A stretch of DNA of 64,000 nt from Scytonema sp045865695 (GCF_045865695.1 NZ_BAACAP010000225.1:1-64000), one strand, 5' to 3'. Shown: positions 7,969 to 16,912, numbered from the stretch's first letter. A program made the numbers and translations. The notes: generated by a model from the sequence alone, not told the origin.

Positions 7969-10900
7969 GTGAAGAAGTTACTTGTTCTGAAGCTAGATGG
8001 TGACCTAGAATACTCTGTAAAGGTGACGCTAACAATAGAAGAAGATAATCGCCCTATTACGGAGATCGTTGGAAACTTGCCCTCAAATCCATATCTCGCA
8101 GCAGTAATTGACCAGTGGCGGTCTATATATTGCAGTTTAGGAGAATCTACCCGCATAAAATCTGGTAAAGTTACTTACGGCGATCGCATTACCCAGTGGA
8201 TCGAAGAAGTCCAAAAATCTGACAGTGATTTGCGTAAGCAACTCAATCAATGGCTTCTGTCAGAGTCCTTTCGCCCTATCCGCGACAAATGCCTCCAACA
8301 ATTCGTCGCGCCCAACGAAGTGCAAGTGCTAGTTCGCACTTCAAATAAGTCTCTGTTGAAACTTCCTTGGCATTTGTGGGATTTGGTTGAGAATTACCCA
8401 CTAGCTGAAGTGGCTTTGTGTTTGCCAGATTCTCAACCAAGAATCTCAGAAAAAACGCCCGCATTGCAAGAACGTGTCAGAATTTTAGCAATTTTAGGCA
8501 ATAGTATTGGTATAAATATCCAAAAAGACCGGAATTTGCTAGAAAATCTGCCAAATGCTGAAACAAACTTCCTTGCAGAACCGCAACGTCGGGAGATCAA
8601 CGAATCTCTTTGGGAGCAACAGTGGGACATCCTATTTTTTGCCGGTCATAGTTTGACAGAGGGCGATCGTGGTCGCATTTACATCAATAAAACGGAAAGC
8701 TTAACCATTGCAGAACTCAGGTATGCTTTGAGAAACGCTGTTGACAAAGGGTTGCAGCTGGCAATATTCAACTCCTGCGATGGTATGGGATTAGCCTTTG
8801 AGCTACAACAGCTGCATATTCCCCAAATTATTGTTATGCGGGAACCAGTGCTGGATGTTGTGGCACAGCAGTTTTTAACTTATTTCCTCCCGGCGTTTGC
8901 TAGTGGTAAGTCTTTCTATTTGGCTCAAAGGGAAGCACGGTTAAAGCTGCATGGACTGGAGAATGAATATCCCAGTGCTAGTTGGTTGCCAGTGATTTTT
9001 CAAAATCCTGCCACTGCACCACTTTCTTGGCAAGAATTAGGGCGTCGTCCTACTGACAAATGTCCATATCGCGGTTTGTTCGCCTTCCGAGAGGAGGATG
9101 CACCATTTTTCTTCGGACGTGACGCTTTTATCAGTAGGCTGTTGGCAGCCGTTCAAAATCAACCCTTAGTTGCAATTATCGGTTCAAGTGGTAGCGGTAA
9201 GTCCTCTGTCGTATTTGCTGGACTTATTCCCGAGCTGCGTCGTGCTGGGAACTATATTGTAGCGTCTTTTCGACCAAGCTCTAGACCCTTTCACGCTCTA
9301 GCCAGCACCCTGCTGAATCATTTAGAACCACAAACAAGTGGAGAAGCAAAGCTACAAAAAATCGAAAATTTGGCTGCCCAATTGCAGGCGGCAAATTCTT
9401 TACGAGACGTTGCAGGTGATATTGTTAGAAGAAATCCCAGATGCAAGCTACTGTTAGTTGCAGACCAGTTTGAAGAACTTTACGCTTTATCTCAAGACAT
9501 ACAAGAGTGTCAGATTTTTTTAGATAAGCTCTTGGAAGCGATCGCCTACCCATCAAATTTAACTCTTGTTATCACCTTAAGAGCAGATTTTTTAGCACAA
9601 GCTCTTTCCTACCGTCCCTTTGCCGATGCCTTACAGCACAGCGATCTGAAGCTGGGTCCCATGAATGCTGAAGAACTACTTGCAGCGATAAAACAACCAG
9701 CAGCGCTACTTGGAGTGACGTTAGAGCCGGGACTTGCCGAACGAATTCTGAGTGCGTTCGGCTTCGCCGCGCCCGAAAGGGCGATCGCAACCCAAGCAGG
9801 AAATTTACCCTTACTGGAATTCGCTCTGACCCAACTGTGGGAAAAACGAACCGAAACTCTCTTGCAAAATGCAGCTTACAATGAAATTCACGGCGTCGAA
9901 GCTGCTGTCGCTGATTATGCTGACCGAGTATACGACAAACTGAATCCAAAGGAAAAAGAACAAGCAAGACGGATTTTCACTCAGTTGGTACATCTTGGAG
10001 AAGAAACGAGCGATACTCGACGTCTGGCGACTCGCAAAGAGGTAGGGGAAGAGAACTGGGATTTAGTAACGCGCCTTGCTTCCGAGCGTTTGGTAGTTAC
10101 AGGATACGATGAGGCAACGGGCAATGAAACTGTGGAAATTGTCCATGAAGCGTTAATTCAAAAGTGGGGACACTTGCGCCAGTGGCTCGAACTAGACCGC
10201 GATTTTCGTACCTGGCTGCAAGAACTGCGATCGGCAAGACAGCACTGGGAAAAAAGCGAGCGGGATAAAGATGCGTTGTTAAGAGGTAAAGCTTTGGTTG
10301 ATGCTGGAGAATGGGTGCAAAAGCGTCCGAAGGAGCTGACTCTAGAGCAAGAATATATACAAGCTAGTTTGGCACTGCAATATAAGGAGCAAAAGAAGCG
10401 AGAGCGGATAAAGAGGCGTATTCTAGCTGGTAGCATGGGAGGGACTTTACTTCTGGCAGGGGCTTTGGGATTTGGATGGGTGCAGACAGAAAACCAAAGA
10501 CAAGAAGCAGAAAAAAATGAGATTAACGCTCTTCGAGTTTCTTCAGAAAATCTTTTACAAGTCAATCAAAATTTTGATGCGTTGATACTTGCTTTAAAAG
10601 CGGGGAAAAAACTCAAGCAGGCAGTACGGGCAAACCCTAAATTAGACCAGAAAGAAGTTGTAGGAACACTGCAACAAGCAGTTGATAGCATGAAAGAACT
10701 TAACCGCCTAGAAGGACATACCAACTGGGTTTATGGTCTCAGTTTTAGTCCTGATGGTAACGCGATCGCCTCTGCTAGCTTAGATAAAACTATCAGACTC
10801 TGGAATCTAGATGGTCGTTTGCTTAGTAAACTTTTGAACCACAAGGAAAAGGTCTATGACATTAGTTTTTGTTACCAAAGAAGGATGTTCGCCACTGCCA

Positions 10901-12552
10901 GTGAGGATAAAACTGTCAACCTCTGGAATAAAGATGGTACTTTGTATAAAACCCTGAAACACAATTATGGTGTTCTGAAAGTAAGTTTTGCGCGGGACTG
11001 TAAAACACTTGTTACTGCTAGTGGAAAGCAGGTTTTACTTTGGAATGTGGATCGAGAAAAGCCTATAATTCTAAAAGAGAATGGTAATTCAGTTAATAGT
11101 GTCAGTTTTAGCCCGAATGGTAAGATAATTGCTACTGCTAGTGATAATGACCACATAGTAAGACTTTTGAACTTAAATGGTCAGGAAATTCAAAATTTAA
11201 GTGCTCATAAAGACAAGATTTACGATATAATCTTCAGCCCAGATGGTAACACAATTGCCACTGCAAGTTGGGACAAAACAGCTAAGCTTTGGAATCTCGA
11301 TGGAACTTGGCGTGCAACTCTCACCGGACATACCGACAGAGTTTTTGATGTAAGTTTCAGCCCAGATGGTAACACAATTGCCACTGCTAGTTGGGATAGA
11401 ACAGTTAAACTTTGGAACCGAGATGGCACTTTACGTATAACTATTAAGCATGGAGATCGGGTTAATAACGTGAGTTTTAGTCCGCAAGGTAACATTATTG
11501 CTTCTGGTAGCACTGACAACACCGTTAAACTTTGGAAAATTGATAACAACCAGCTGCCAATTCAGGCACATAGTAAAGCAGTTCGTAGTGTCAGTTTTAA
11601 CCCAAAATTCGACATGATTGCTACTGCAAGCGAAGATGGAACTACCAAACTTTGGAAACAAAATGGGCATCCACTAAAAACTCTTAAACACTCTTTTGGA
11701 GTTAACGGCGTAAGTTTTAGCCCGGATGGCAAGATAATTGCTACTGCTAGTGCTGATAGGACAACTCAATTATGGAACACAGAAGGTAAACAGATTGCAA
11801 CTCTCAAAGGGCATGGCGATGAGGTTTTCTTTGCCAGTTTTAGTCCAAATGGCAAAACGATCGCGACTGCCAGTGCTGATAAAACTGCAAAACTTTGGAA
11901 TTGGAATGGTAAGAACATGAAAACTTTCATGGGTCATGGCGAGCGAGTGGTGGATGTCAGTTTTAGTCCAGATGGCAAAATGATTGCGACTGCCAGTGAT
12001 GACCATACTGCTAAAATCTGGAAGCTGGATGGTACGTTGTGTGCAACCCTAATAGGACACCAAGATGAAGTGAATGGTCTTGATTTTAGTCCAGATGGTA
12101 AGACAATTGCGACTGCTAGTGACGACAAAACTGTTAAACTTTGGAAACTGGATAATACTTTATGCCAAACATCAAATAAAACTCTTAATACCGATAAAAC
12201 CCTTACTGGTCATCAAGAAAGGGTCATTAATGTCAAATTTAGCCCTAATGGCAAGCAAATTGCCTCTGCCAGTTTTGATAAAACTGTCAAACTCTGGGCT
12301 TTAAATGGTAATTTAGTGCGTACTTTTCAAGGACATAACGATTGGGTTTGGAGCGTAGATTTTAGCTCGGATGGGCGAAGACTTGCTTCGGCTAGTAACG
12401 ATACAACTGTTAAATTTTGGAATCTTAACAAAATGGAAACACAAATTTCGGATTTGGATGACTGGTTAAAGAAAGGTTGTTCTCAAGTGAAAGACTACCT
12501 TAAAAATAGTAGTAAAAGAGACAAGCACCTTTGCGATGGGATTGGGAGTTAA
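7969..12552 (+). CDS. CHAT protease - STAND NTPase - TM - 14 x WD40 protein
   Basis: A 1527-residue multidomain protein starting at GTG with TTGGA upstream. Residues 1-350 form a CHAT (caspase-like) protease domain with the dyad His227 (FFAGHS) and Cys270 (NSCDG). Residues ~365-800 are a STAND/nSTAND1-type ATPase (CPYRGLFAF entry motif, Walker A GSSGSGKSS at ~405, Walker B LLLVADQFEE). A single transmembrane helix sits at about 818-838. Residues 914-1487 hold 14 WD40 repeats ending LWN or LWK, enough for two seven-bladed propellers, several nearly identical (FSPDGNTIATASWD). By analogy with APAF-like STAND proteins, the propellers probably sense a ligand, the ATPase oligomerises, and CHAT cleaves a target. 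Domain calls are firm; the trigger and substrate are unknown. Confidence 0.93.
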   Translation: MKKLLVLKLDGDLEYSVKVTLTIEEDNRPITEIVGNLPSNPYLAAVIDQWRSIYCSLGESTRIKSGKVTYGDRITQWIEEVQKSDSDLRKQLNQWLLSESFRPIRDKCLQQFVAPNEVQVLVRTSNKSLLKLPWHLWDLVENYPLAEVALCLPDSQPRISEKTPALQERVRILAILGNSIGINIQKDRNLLENLPNAETNFLAEPQRREINESLWEQQWDILFFAGHSLTEGDRGRIYINKTESLTIAELRYALRNAVDKGLQLAIFNSCDGMGLAFELQQLHIPQIIVMREPVLDVVAQQFLTYFLPAFASGKSFYLAQREARLKLHGLENEYPSASWLPVIFQNPATAPLSWQELGRRPTDKCPYRGLFAFREEDAPFFFGRDAFISRLLAAVQNQPLVAIIGSSGSGKSSVVFAGLIPELRRAGNYIVASFRPSSRPFHALASTLLNHLEPQTSGEAKLQKIENLAAQLQAANSLRDVAGDIVRRNPRCKLLLVADQFEELYALSQDIQECQIFLDKLLEAIAYPSNLTLVITLRADFLAQALSYRPFADALQHSDLKLGPMNAEELLAAIKQPAALLGVTLEPGLAERILSAFGFAAPERAIATQAGNLPLLEFALTQLWEKRTETLLQNAAYNEIHGVEAAVADYADRVYDKLNPKEKEQARRIFTQLVHLGEETSDTRRLATRKEVGEENWDLVTRLASERLVVTGYDEATGNETVEIVHEALIQKWGHLRQWLELDRDFRTWLQELRSARQHWEKSERDKDALLRGKALVDAGEWVQKRPKELTLEQEYIQASLALQYKEQKKRERIKRRILAGSMGGTLLLAGALGFGWVQTENQRQEAEKNEINALRVSSENLLQVNQNFDALILALKAGKKLKQAVRANPKLDQKEVVGTLQQAVDSMKELNRLEGHTNWVYGLSFSPDGNAIASASLDKTIRLWNLDGRLLSKLLNHKEKVYDISFCYQRRMFATASEDKTVNLWNKDGTLYKTLKHNYGVLKVSFARDCKTLVTASGKQVLLWNVDREKPIILKENGNSVNSVSFSPNGKIIATASDNDHIVRLLNLNGQEIQNLSAHKDKIYDIIFSPDGNTIATASWDKTAKLWNLDGTWRATLTGHTDRVFDVSFSPDGNTIATASWDRTVKLWNRDGTLRITIKHGDRVNNVSFSPQGNIIASGSTDNTVKLWKIDNNQLPIQAHSKAVRSVSFNPKFDMIATASEDGTTKLWKQNGHPLKTLKHSFGVNGVSFSPDGKIIATASADRTTQLWNTEGKQIATLKGHGDEVFFASFSPNGKTIATASADKTAKLWNWNGKNMKTFMGHGERVVDVSFSPDGKMIATASDDHTAKIWKLDGTLCATLIGHQDEVNGLDFSPDGKTIATASDDKTVKLWKLDNTLCQTSNKTLNTDKTLTGHQERVINVKFSPNGKQIASASFDKTVKLWALNGNLVRTFQGHNDWVWSVDFSSDGRRLASASNDTTVKFWNLNKMETQISDLDDWLKKGCSQVKDYLKNSSKRDKHLCDGIGS

Positions 12553-12629
12553 ACCACTCAAACAAGCTGTTGCTTTAGTTAATTTTAGTAGTTTACTTGT
12601 TCAAGACTTAAACAAATGAATTTTGAAAC

Positions 12630-12674
12630 TATAGCAATCCTATTTGATTTATAAGATACAGTAGGGTGGGCATT
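12630..12674. repeat. Left half of MITE family A
   Basis: The sequence TATAGCAATCCTATTTGATT followed by AGTAGGGTGGGCATTGCC matches the left terminal repeat and inner arm of the element at 865-987. It ends abruptly where the duplicated STAND fragment starts; the two share GCC at the joint. Confidence 0.65.
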
Positions 12675-12782
12675 GCCAGCACCCTGCTGAATCATTTAGA
12701 ACCACAAACAAGTGGAGAAGCAAAGCTACAAAAAATCGAAAATTTGGTTGCTCAATTGCAGGAGGCAAATTCTTTACGGGAC
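12675..12782 (+). pseudogene. Duplicated fragment of the upstream CHAT-STAND gene
   Basis: About 108 bp match 9301-9408 of the CHAT-STAND gene with only a handful of substitutions (GCCAGCACCCTGCTGAATCA to TTCTTTACG). The copied piece encodes part of the NTPase module (ASTLLNHLEPQTSGEAKLQK). It is joined to a half MITE on its left and to unrelated sequence on its right. It is therefore debris from gene conversion, duplication or deletion, not an independent gene. Confidence 0.85.
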
Positions 12783-12886
12783 AATTCTACCCATGAACTT
12801 TTTCCAAATTTTGGTACTTGGTTTATTAATATCTGTTGTGGACAACAGTTTCAAGATGCAGTGTGGCGGCAATAGCCAACTGATTA

Positions 12887-13048
12887 TCAATAAAATTTAT
12901 TATTGAGAAATTGCCTTTCTACGATGCCCATTAAGCCCTTTATTTTGGTGTGAATATCAATTATACTTCCAAGCCCTTTAAAGCTGACATAGTGCATTCT
13001 AGGTGGAGTTAGCTGAAAGCCGTGAAAATCTATACCTATGCTATGCAC
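12887..13048 (-). pseudogene. Possible small or remnant ORF
   Basis: A 53-codon reading frame from GTG 13048 encodes a protein-like sequence (HGFQLTPPRMHYVSFKGLG, DIHTKIKGLMGIVERQFLNN) with a stop at 12887. No ribosome binding site is clear. It reads like the C-terminal tail of a larger lost gene, but I do not recognise the family. Confidence 0.3.
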
Positions 13049-13475
13049 TCATCTTAACATCGAGCGGATCTAGATTTATACAGATGGAATTCTGTAACAG
13101 AAAATAAGCGCTAGCTTTAAATTTGACTATCTTATAGTTCAATTGTATTTTCCCTATTTGTGATTTCTTATTTGTAATTTGGGAAAACACGAGAATTGTG
13201 AAGTATAATTAAAATCTATCAACAGCGACGTTTATGACATTAGGTTTGAACGTTGCGAACACTTTTTACAGCGTTGACAGTGGCTACTTTATCAACATTA
13301 TTGGCGGTTAGTGTGACTACCCAATCGCTGCCATGCAGTAGGGTTGTTGTCAACATGGGAGTTGACCGTTAGCCGACTCAGAAGACGAATCTACATCTTA
13401 GGGGTACAAGTTGTAGCGCTTGTTTTCTGAAAAACTTAAGCTTTAAAAGCTAAAACCTATTCTCTGGAGTTCTCC
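13049..13475. other. Intergenic region before the PII-like gene
   Basis: AT-rich sequence with no supported gene. Around 13255-13370 a plus-strand frame reads a signal-peptide-like stretch (TLFTALTVATLSTLLAVSV) with no good start, possibly a relic of an exported protein. The end of the region contains the leader of the PII-like gene. Confidence 0.35.
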
Positions 13476-13781
13476 ATGTCAAACTTAGTCTCTCCTCTCG
13501 AACCCGCCGTCTTAATCAGCATCATTGGGGAAACGGTGCTGAAAGACCGTATTGTCAAGCTACTGAAAAACCATAGTGTAAGCGGCTACACTATTAGTCA
13601 AGTTCAGGGTGAGGGCGGACACGGAAGACGCTTGTCAGACTTATCTGGCTACAACACTAATATTGAAATCAAGACCATTGTTTCATTAGAAGTATCTGAT
13701 GCTATCCTTTCGGCACTGAAAGAGGAGCAGGGTAAGCATGCCTTAATCGCTTTCCGACACAATGTAGAAGCTTTCTATTAA
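13476..13781 (+). CDS. SbtB-like PII superfamily protein
   Basis: This 101-residue protein has the ferredoxin-like PII layout. An N-terminal strand and helix (LISIIGETVLKDRIVKLL) are followed by GYTISQVQGEGG, which matches the GYT-x5-GxG start of the T-loop in PII and SbtB proteins. A second beta-alpha-beta (IEIKTIVSLEVSDAILSAL) ends in HALIAFRHNVEAFY. SbtB binds adenine nucleotides and regulates the bicarbonate transporter SbtA in cyanobacteria. No sbtA is adjacent, and this copy lacks the C-terminal cysteine pair of canonical SbtB, so it may regulate another transporter. CTGGAG lies just upstream of the ATG. Confidence 0.75.
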   Translation: MSNLVSPLEPAVLISIIGETVLKDRIVKLLKNHSVSGYTISQVQGEGGHGRRLSDLSGYNTNIEIKTIVSLEVSDAILSALKEEQGKHALIAFRHNVEAFY

Positions 13782-13958
13782 TTAACCTTTCTGATTCGGG
13801 CAGTTTTGACAAATCTGTTGCTTGAGCAAGTGCCAAGAAAAAAGGCAGCGGTGTTGGAGGACGCAATTGTTGACGACCTTTTAATTTTGAGAGGTTTGAT
13901 CTGGTGTAACTATTCATTAGTAATTGAAGCCCAACATAAGGCTAAAGCAATCCCTCTT

Positions 13959-14180
13959 CTAAGCAACTACAGCCTCTGCTTCTACCTCTGTCTTGCTCGC
14001 TGACTCTGCCAGAAACTGCGCTAAGTGTTCATTAATCTCCCTTTTGACAATTTGGCGATACTCCACAAAATGCTCGATTTGGGCACAAACTGCCAGATAG
14101 CTACTTAAACCGCACCGATTGTAGCGATACATATTCCAAAGATTGCGCCAGAATTGCCAACGGGTTAAACTCCAAATCAT
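13959..14180 (-). pseudogene. C-terminal remnant of a B12-binding radical SAM (DUF4070-type) gene
   Basis: The 73-residue frame contains QFWRNLWNMYRY, SYLAVCAQIEHFVEYRQIV and REINEHLAQ. It aligns with the C-terminal end of the radical SAM protein at 17751-19346 (QFWRQLWTLLLR, MYLALCIAGEHFWEYRILA, RERMAQQLG). Only this tail is present: no B12-binding domain or CxxxCxxC cluster motif lies upstream. It is most likely debris of a second, diverged family member, although a stand-alone small protein cannot be excluded. Confidence 0.6.
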
Positions 14181-14354
14181 TCTGCATGACTCTCTCCTTC
14201 TTCTAGAGTTTGTTTGAGTCCTGATAAATTTAGTGAAAATCTTTAAAAGAAAATGTTAATTTTTAAGTGTGATGATTCCTACATTCGCCTGCCTCCTACT
14301 TTTGGTAGACAAATAAAAAATAGCCTCCCCAAGTTTGAGTGGAGACGAACGACT

Positions 14355-14456
14355 TCACATGAGCGGTGCTCCTTTATAAATCCCCTCTAATAACTCCTCC
14401 TGTTTTGCCTCTAACTTAGTCAGCCTTTCTTCCGATTGCTTAATGTGCTGACCCAT
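14355..14456 (-). CDS. Possible 33-residue coiled-coil peptide
   Basis: An ATG at 14456 opens a short frame (GQHIKQSEERLTKLEAKQEE) of strongly helical, heptad-like composition ending at TGA 14355. TGGGGA precedes the start. It is too short to assign; it could be real or the tail of a decayed gene. Confidence 0.3.
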   Translation of the reverse strand: MGQHIKQSEERLTKLEAKQEELLEGIYKGAPLM

Positions 14457-14559
14457 TTTCCCCAGGAGATATTTTTACAACAAGTATTTGGGAATTAGAC
14501 TATAATTAAGTTATCAGAAATTCTTTTCGGCTATGTGATTGGACTTACTAATAAACTCC

Positions 14560-14598
14560 TCTCCGAATCGGAATTTCTATATCCTTTGATTCGGGAGA
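14560..14598 (+). promoter_or_regulatory. Hairpin occluding the RRM gene ribosome binding site
   Basis: TCTCCGAATC (14560-14569) pairs with GATTCGGGAGA (14588-14598), leaving one bulged base and an 18-nt AT-rich loop. The right arm contains GGGAGA, the Shine-Dalgarno sequence 7 nt before the ATG at 14605. The structure could act as an RNA thermometer or as a protein-binding autoregulatory site. This is inference from complementarity only. Confidence 0.55.
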
Positions 14599-14604
14599 TT
14601 TTTT

Positions 14605-14859
14605 ATGTCAATTTATGTGAGTAATCTAGCTTCTGATTTTGAAGAAAATGACCTCAGGCAGATATTTTCCGAACATGGTTTTGTTAAGAAAATTCAGGTA
14701 TATATAAACCAGAAAACTAGCGAAAAGAAAGGATTTGTCGTTGTTGAAATGGAAACGGGTGCTGAAGAAGCAGCAGCAATTCGGGAGCTAAGAGGTACTC
14801 AGTGGATGGGACGCTACCTCAAGGTTAATAGAGCTAAAACTGAGTACAGTATTTCATAA
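14605..14859 (+). CDS. RRM-type RNA-binding protein
   Basis: An 84-residue single RNA recognition motif. RNP2 is IYVSNL at residues 3-8 and RNP1 is KKGFVVVEM near residue 44, slightly divergent from the usual RGFGFVEM (one aromatic replaced by Val). It lacks the Gly-rich tail of cold-induced Rbp proteins and so resembles the short, tail-less cyanobacterial type. These proteins bind single-stranded RNA; some are cold-induced or control mRNA localisation and stability. A hairpin covers its Shine-Dalgarno sequence, and a desaturase gene lies 1 kb downstream, which fits a temperature-response neighbourhood. Confidence 0.92.
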   Translation: MSIYVSNLASDFEENDLRQIFSEHGFVKKIQVYINQKTSEKKGFVVVEMETGAEEAAAIRELRGTQWMGRYLKVNRAKTEYSIS

Positions 14860-14940
14860 ATTCGTGTAAATTTAACGACAAGTGAGTCCCACTGTCTTTT
14901 GTAAAATCTGTGTCGAACCACAATACAAAGGAGATAAAAA

Positions 14941-15227
14941 ATGCCAGAATTCTTAAATAAATCGAGCGAATTACTAACTCATACTATCACTGATATCAGC
15001 CAAGAAAATACAACTATATATACCTGCAATCTACGTGGAGTCATCATAGTTGCCCTTGCTGTTCATACGGTTTACTCCGTCATATAAGTCATGGTGATAT
15101 TTACTGGCGTTGTAGCCATTGTTATCAAACAATGCCAGTTTGGGACATATCTAAGTGCAGAACTAGCGGAGCTAGTTCTGCTCCTCTGCATGAGTTTCAA
15201 GACAAAGATCCATATGAAATTTGGTAA
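14941..15227 (+). pseudogene. Frameshifted small zinc-ribbon protein
   Basis: A perfect AAGGAG lies 7 nt before ATG 14941. Frame 1 reads MPEFLNKSSELLTHTITDIS up to CNLRG, then becomes junk and stops at 15087. From about 15037 another frame continues as SHHSCPCCSYGLLRH, IYWRCSHCYQTMPVWDI and ends at 15227. CPCC and CSHC make a four-cysteine zinc ribbon seen in small conserved cyanobacterial proteins. Adding one base near 15037-15040 restores a single protein of about 95 residues. It is either a real frameshift or a sequencing error. It follows the RRM gene by 81 bp. Confidence 0.7.
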
Positions 15228-15243
15228 CTGAGCCAGAAAACTA

Positions 15244-15594
15244 ATGCTTGACTTTAACACCTTAACTGAATTCTCAAGCACTTACTGTATTGGCATTTGT
15301 GCCTTTTTAATTCCAGTGAACCTGCTTGCTACCTCATCAACAATAATTTTTACACTGTTGGGTCGTCCGGCTATTCATATCTGGCAAACTGCTCTCATTG
15401 CCAGTATCTTTGCTTTATTGATGATACTGCATGTATTTGCTTGGTTTATGATGGGAGTAGTTATGGCTCCCACGTATATTTTATTAGGGCTAGGAAGCGT
15501 CTGTCTGTTTGCCAATTTAGGCACAGTTCTCAAGAGACAAACGTGCGATTTTTTTTGGGGGATCTGGGCAAAGTGCTGGGAAACTAAGCACTGA
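15244..15594 (+). CDS. Small integral membrane protein, unknown
   Basis: A 116-residue hydrophobic protein with three probable transmembrane helices (CIGICAFLIPVNLLATSST, TALIASIFALLMILHVFAW, MAPTYILLGLGSVCLFANLG). The C-terminus (CDFFWGIWAKCWETKH) is Trp- and Cys-rich. It starts 16 bp after the zinc-ribbon frame and has no strong ribosome binding site, which suggests coupling to that gene. I do not recognise a named family. Confidence 0.6.
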   Translation: MLDFNTLTEFSSTYCIGICAFLIPVNLLATSSTIIFTLLGRPAIHIWQTALIASIFALLMILHVFAWFMMGVVMAPTYILLGLGSVCLFANLGTVLKRQTCDFFWGIWAKCWETKH

Positions 15595-15676
15595 ATGCCA
15601 GAGTAGAGCAAGCCCAAACTGCCGCAACGCCGACTCTTGTAGCCGCGACAGTTCAAGTAACGATTGGGCCGCAGTT

Positions 15677-16504
15677 CTACCTAAGCACAACTTTTTTAGC
15701 TAAACCCATAGTATTTAAAGCTTGAATCGCCCACCAAGTGACATCAATTTCCCACCAATGCACTCCCGAAGAAGCCACATTTGGGTGAGCGTGGTGATTG
15801 TTATGCCAACCTTCTCCATAAGTTAAAAGCGCTGCCCACCAAAGGTTACGGGAGCCATCATCAATAGAGAAATTACGATATCCAAAGCAGTGAGTTGCTG
15901 AGTTAATCAACCAAGTACTATGCCAAAGCAATACCGACCTGACAAATATGCCATAGAGCACAAAATTCCATCCACCCAAAACATACAACAGCAGCCCTAG
16001 GGGGATTTGAAGGAGCAAGAAGTTGCGATTTAACCAACGGTAATAGAGATCGCGCTCAAGGTCTGGTGCAAATTTTTTATAACTTGAGTAGTTGAAGAAC
16101 TCGGAGCGTGGGTACAAAAGCCACAGCATATGGCTCCACCAAAAACCCCGTGCTGCCGAATAAGGGTCTTTCTCTTCATCTTCAGTATAGGCGTGATGCA
16201 AACGGTGTGTTGCTACCCAAAAAATAGGTCCTCCTTGAAGGGCAAGCGCACCAATAGTAGCAATAATATATTCCAACCACTTCGGCACTTGAAAACTCCG
16301 ATGAGTTAAAAGTCGGTGATACCCCAAACAGATACCAATGCTGCCTAGTAACCAATGCAGAAATATCATGACTCCCAAAGCTGACCAAGAAAAAAACCAG
16401 GGAGCCAATAGAGCAACGGCGTGAATTGCACCAAAAAAGGCAACAGTTGTCCAACTGATAGCAAGGCGATCCTTACTCTCAGAGACAGTTGATTGTATTG
16501 TCAT
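15677..16504 (-). CDS. desC: Acyl-lipid delta-9 desaturase (DesC-like)
   Basis: A 275-residue membrane di-iron desaturase with the three histidine boxes of the delta-9 family: HRLLTHRS near residue 63, HRLHHAYTED near 100 and HNNHHAHP near 234. Hydrophobic segments before box 1 (VAFFGAIHAVALLAPWFF, GVMIFLHWLLGSIGICLGY) and between boxes 2 and 3 give the usual four-helix topology. It introduces the first double bond into membrane acyl chains using ferredoxin-derived electrons. It converges on the RRM/zinc-ribbon/membrane gene cluster, which may share cold regulation. Other DesC-type paralogues exist in this group, so the exact subtype is uncertain. Confidence 0.92.
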   Translation of the reverse strand: MTIQSTVSESKDRLAISWTTVAFFGAIHAVALLAPWFFSWSALGVMIFLHWLLGSIGICLGYHRLLTHRSFQVPKWLEYIIATIGALALQGGPIFWVATHRLHHAYTEDEEKDPYSAARGFWWSHMLWLLYPRSEFFNYSSYKKFAPDLERDLYYRWLNRNFLLLQIPLGLLLYVLGGWNFVLYGIFVRSVLLWHSTWLINSATHCFGYRNFSIDDGSRNLWWAALLTYGEGWHNNHHAHPNVASSGVHWWEIDVTWWAIQALNTMGLAKKVVLR

Positions 16505-16912
16505 AAATCATTCCTTAAATTTGATTTGCCATTCTCTTCAGCATAGATGCCACTATATTCAAGCCACCTTTACTAAATGGGAGAACTTGATTTTTAGCAA
16601 GTCTGTATTCACGAATACAAGAAAAGCCTTCAGTTGTAGTACTTGGACACAGGCATCAATGCTCTTTGCGTATTGCGATTAAGCTGATTTACAGTAGACT
16701 GTTGTACTAACAAAATATGTTAGATCTGTTGTGAAACCTTGTAGGATAGATTATTTAGATAAATTGACATAGATTGTATCCGAAATCACATATGTGTTGA
16801 GATAAGCCGTTTCGGAGAGAAACTTGTCTTGACCAAAAGGTAAAAGCCTGTCAATACTAAAAACAAACGCTGCCACCGAATTTTTTTCTCATCTACTATC
16901 ATAGCACAGAAT
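16505..16912. other. Intergenic region upstream of desC
   Basis: This 408-bp stretch should contain the desC promoter and leader. I see no convincing gene, repeat or structured RNA in it. Confidence 0.4.

Noticed and set aside
10965..12128. Series of minus-strand ORFs opposite the WD40 repeats
   Set aside because: They are antisense shadows that repeat with the WD40 period.
13702..14003. ORFs of 71 (minus) and 65 (plus) codons after the PII-like gene
   Set aside because: Mutually overlapping, no start context, no recognisable composition.
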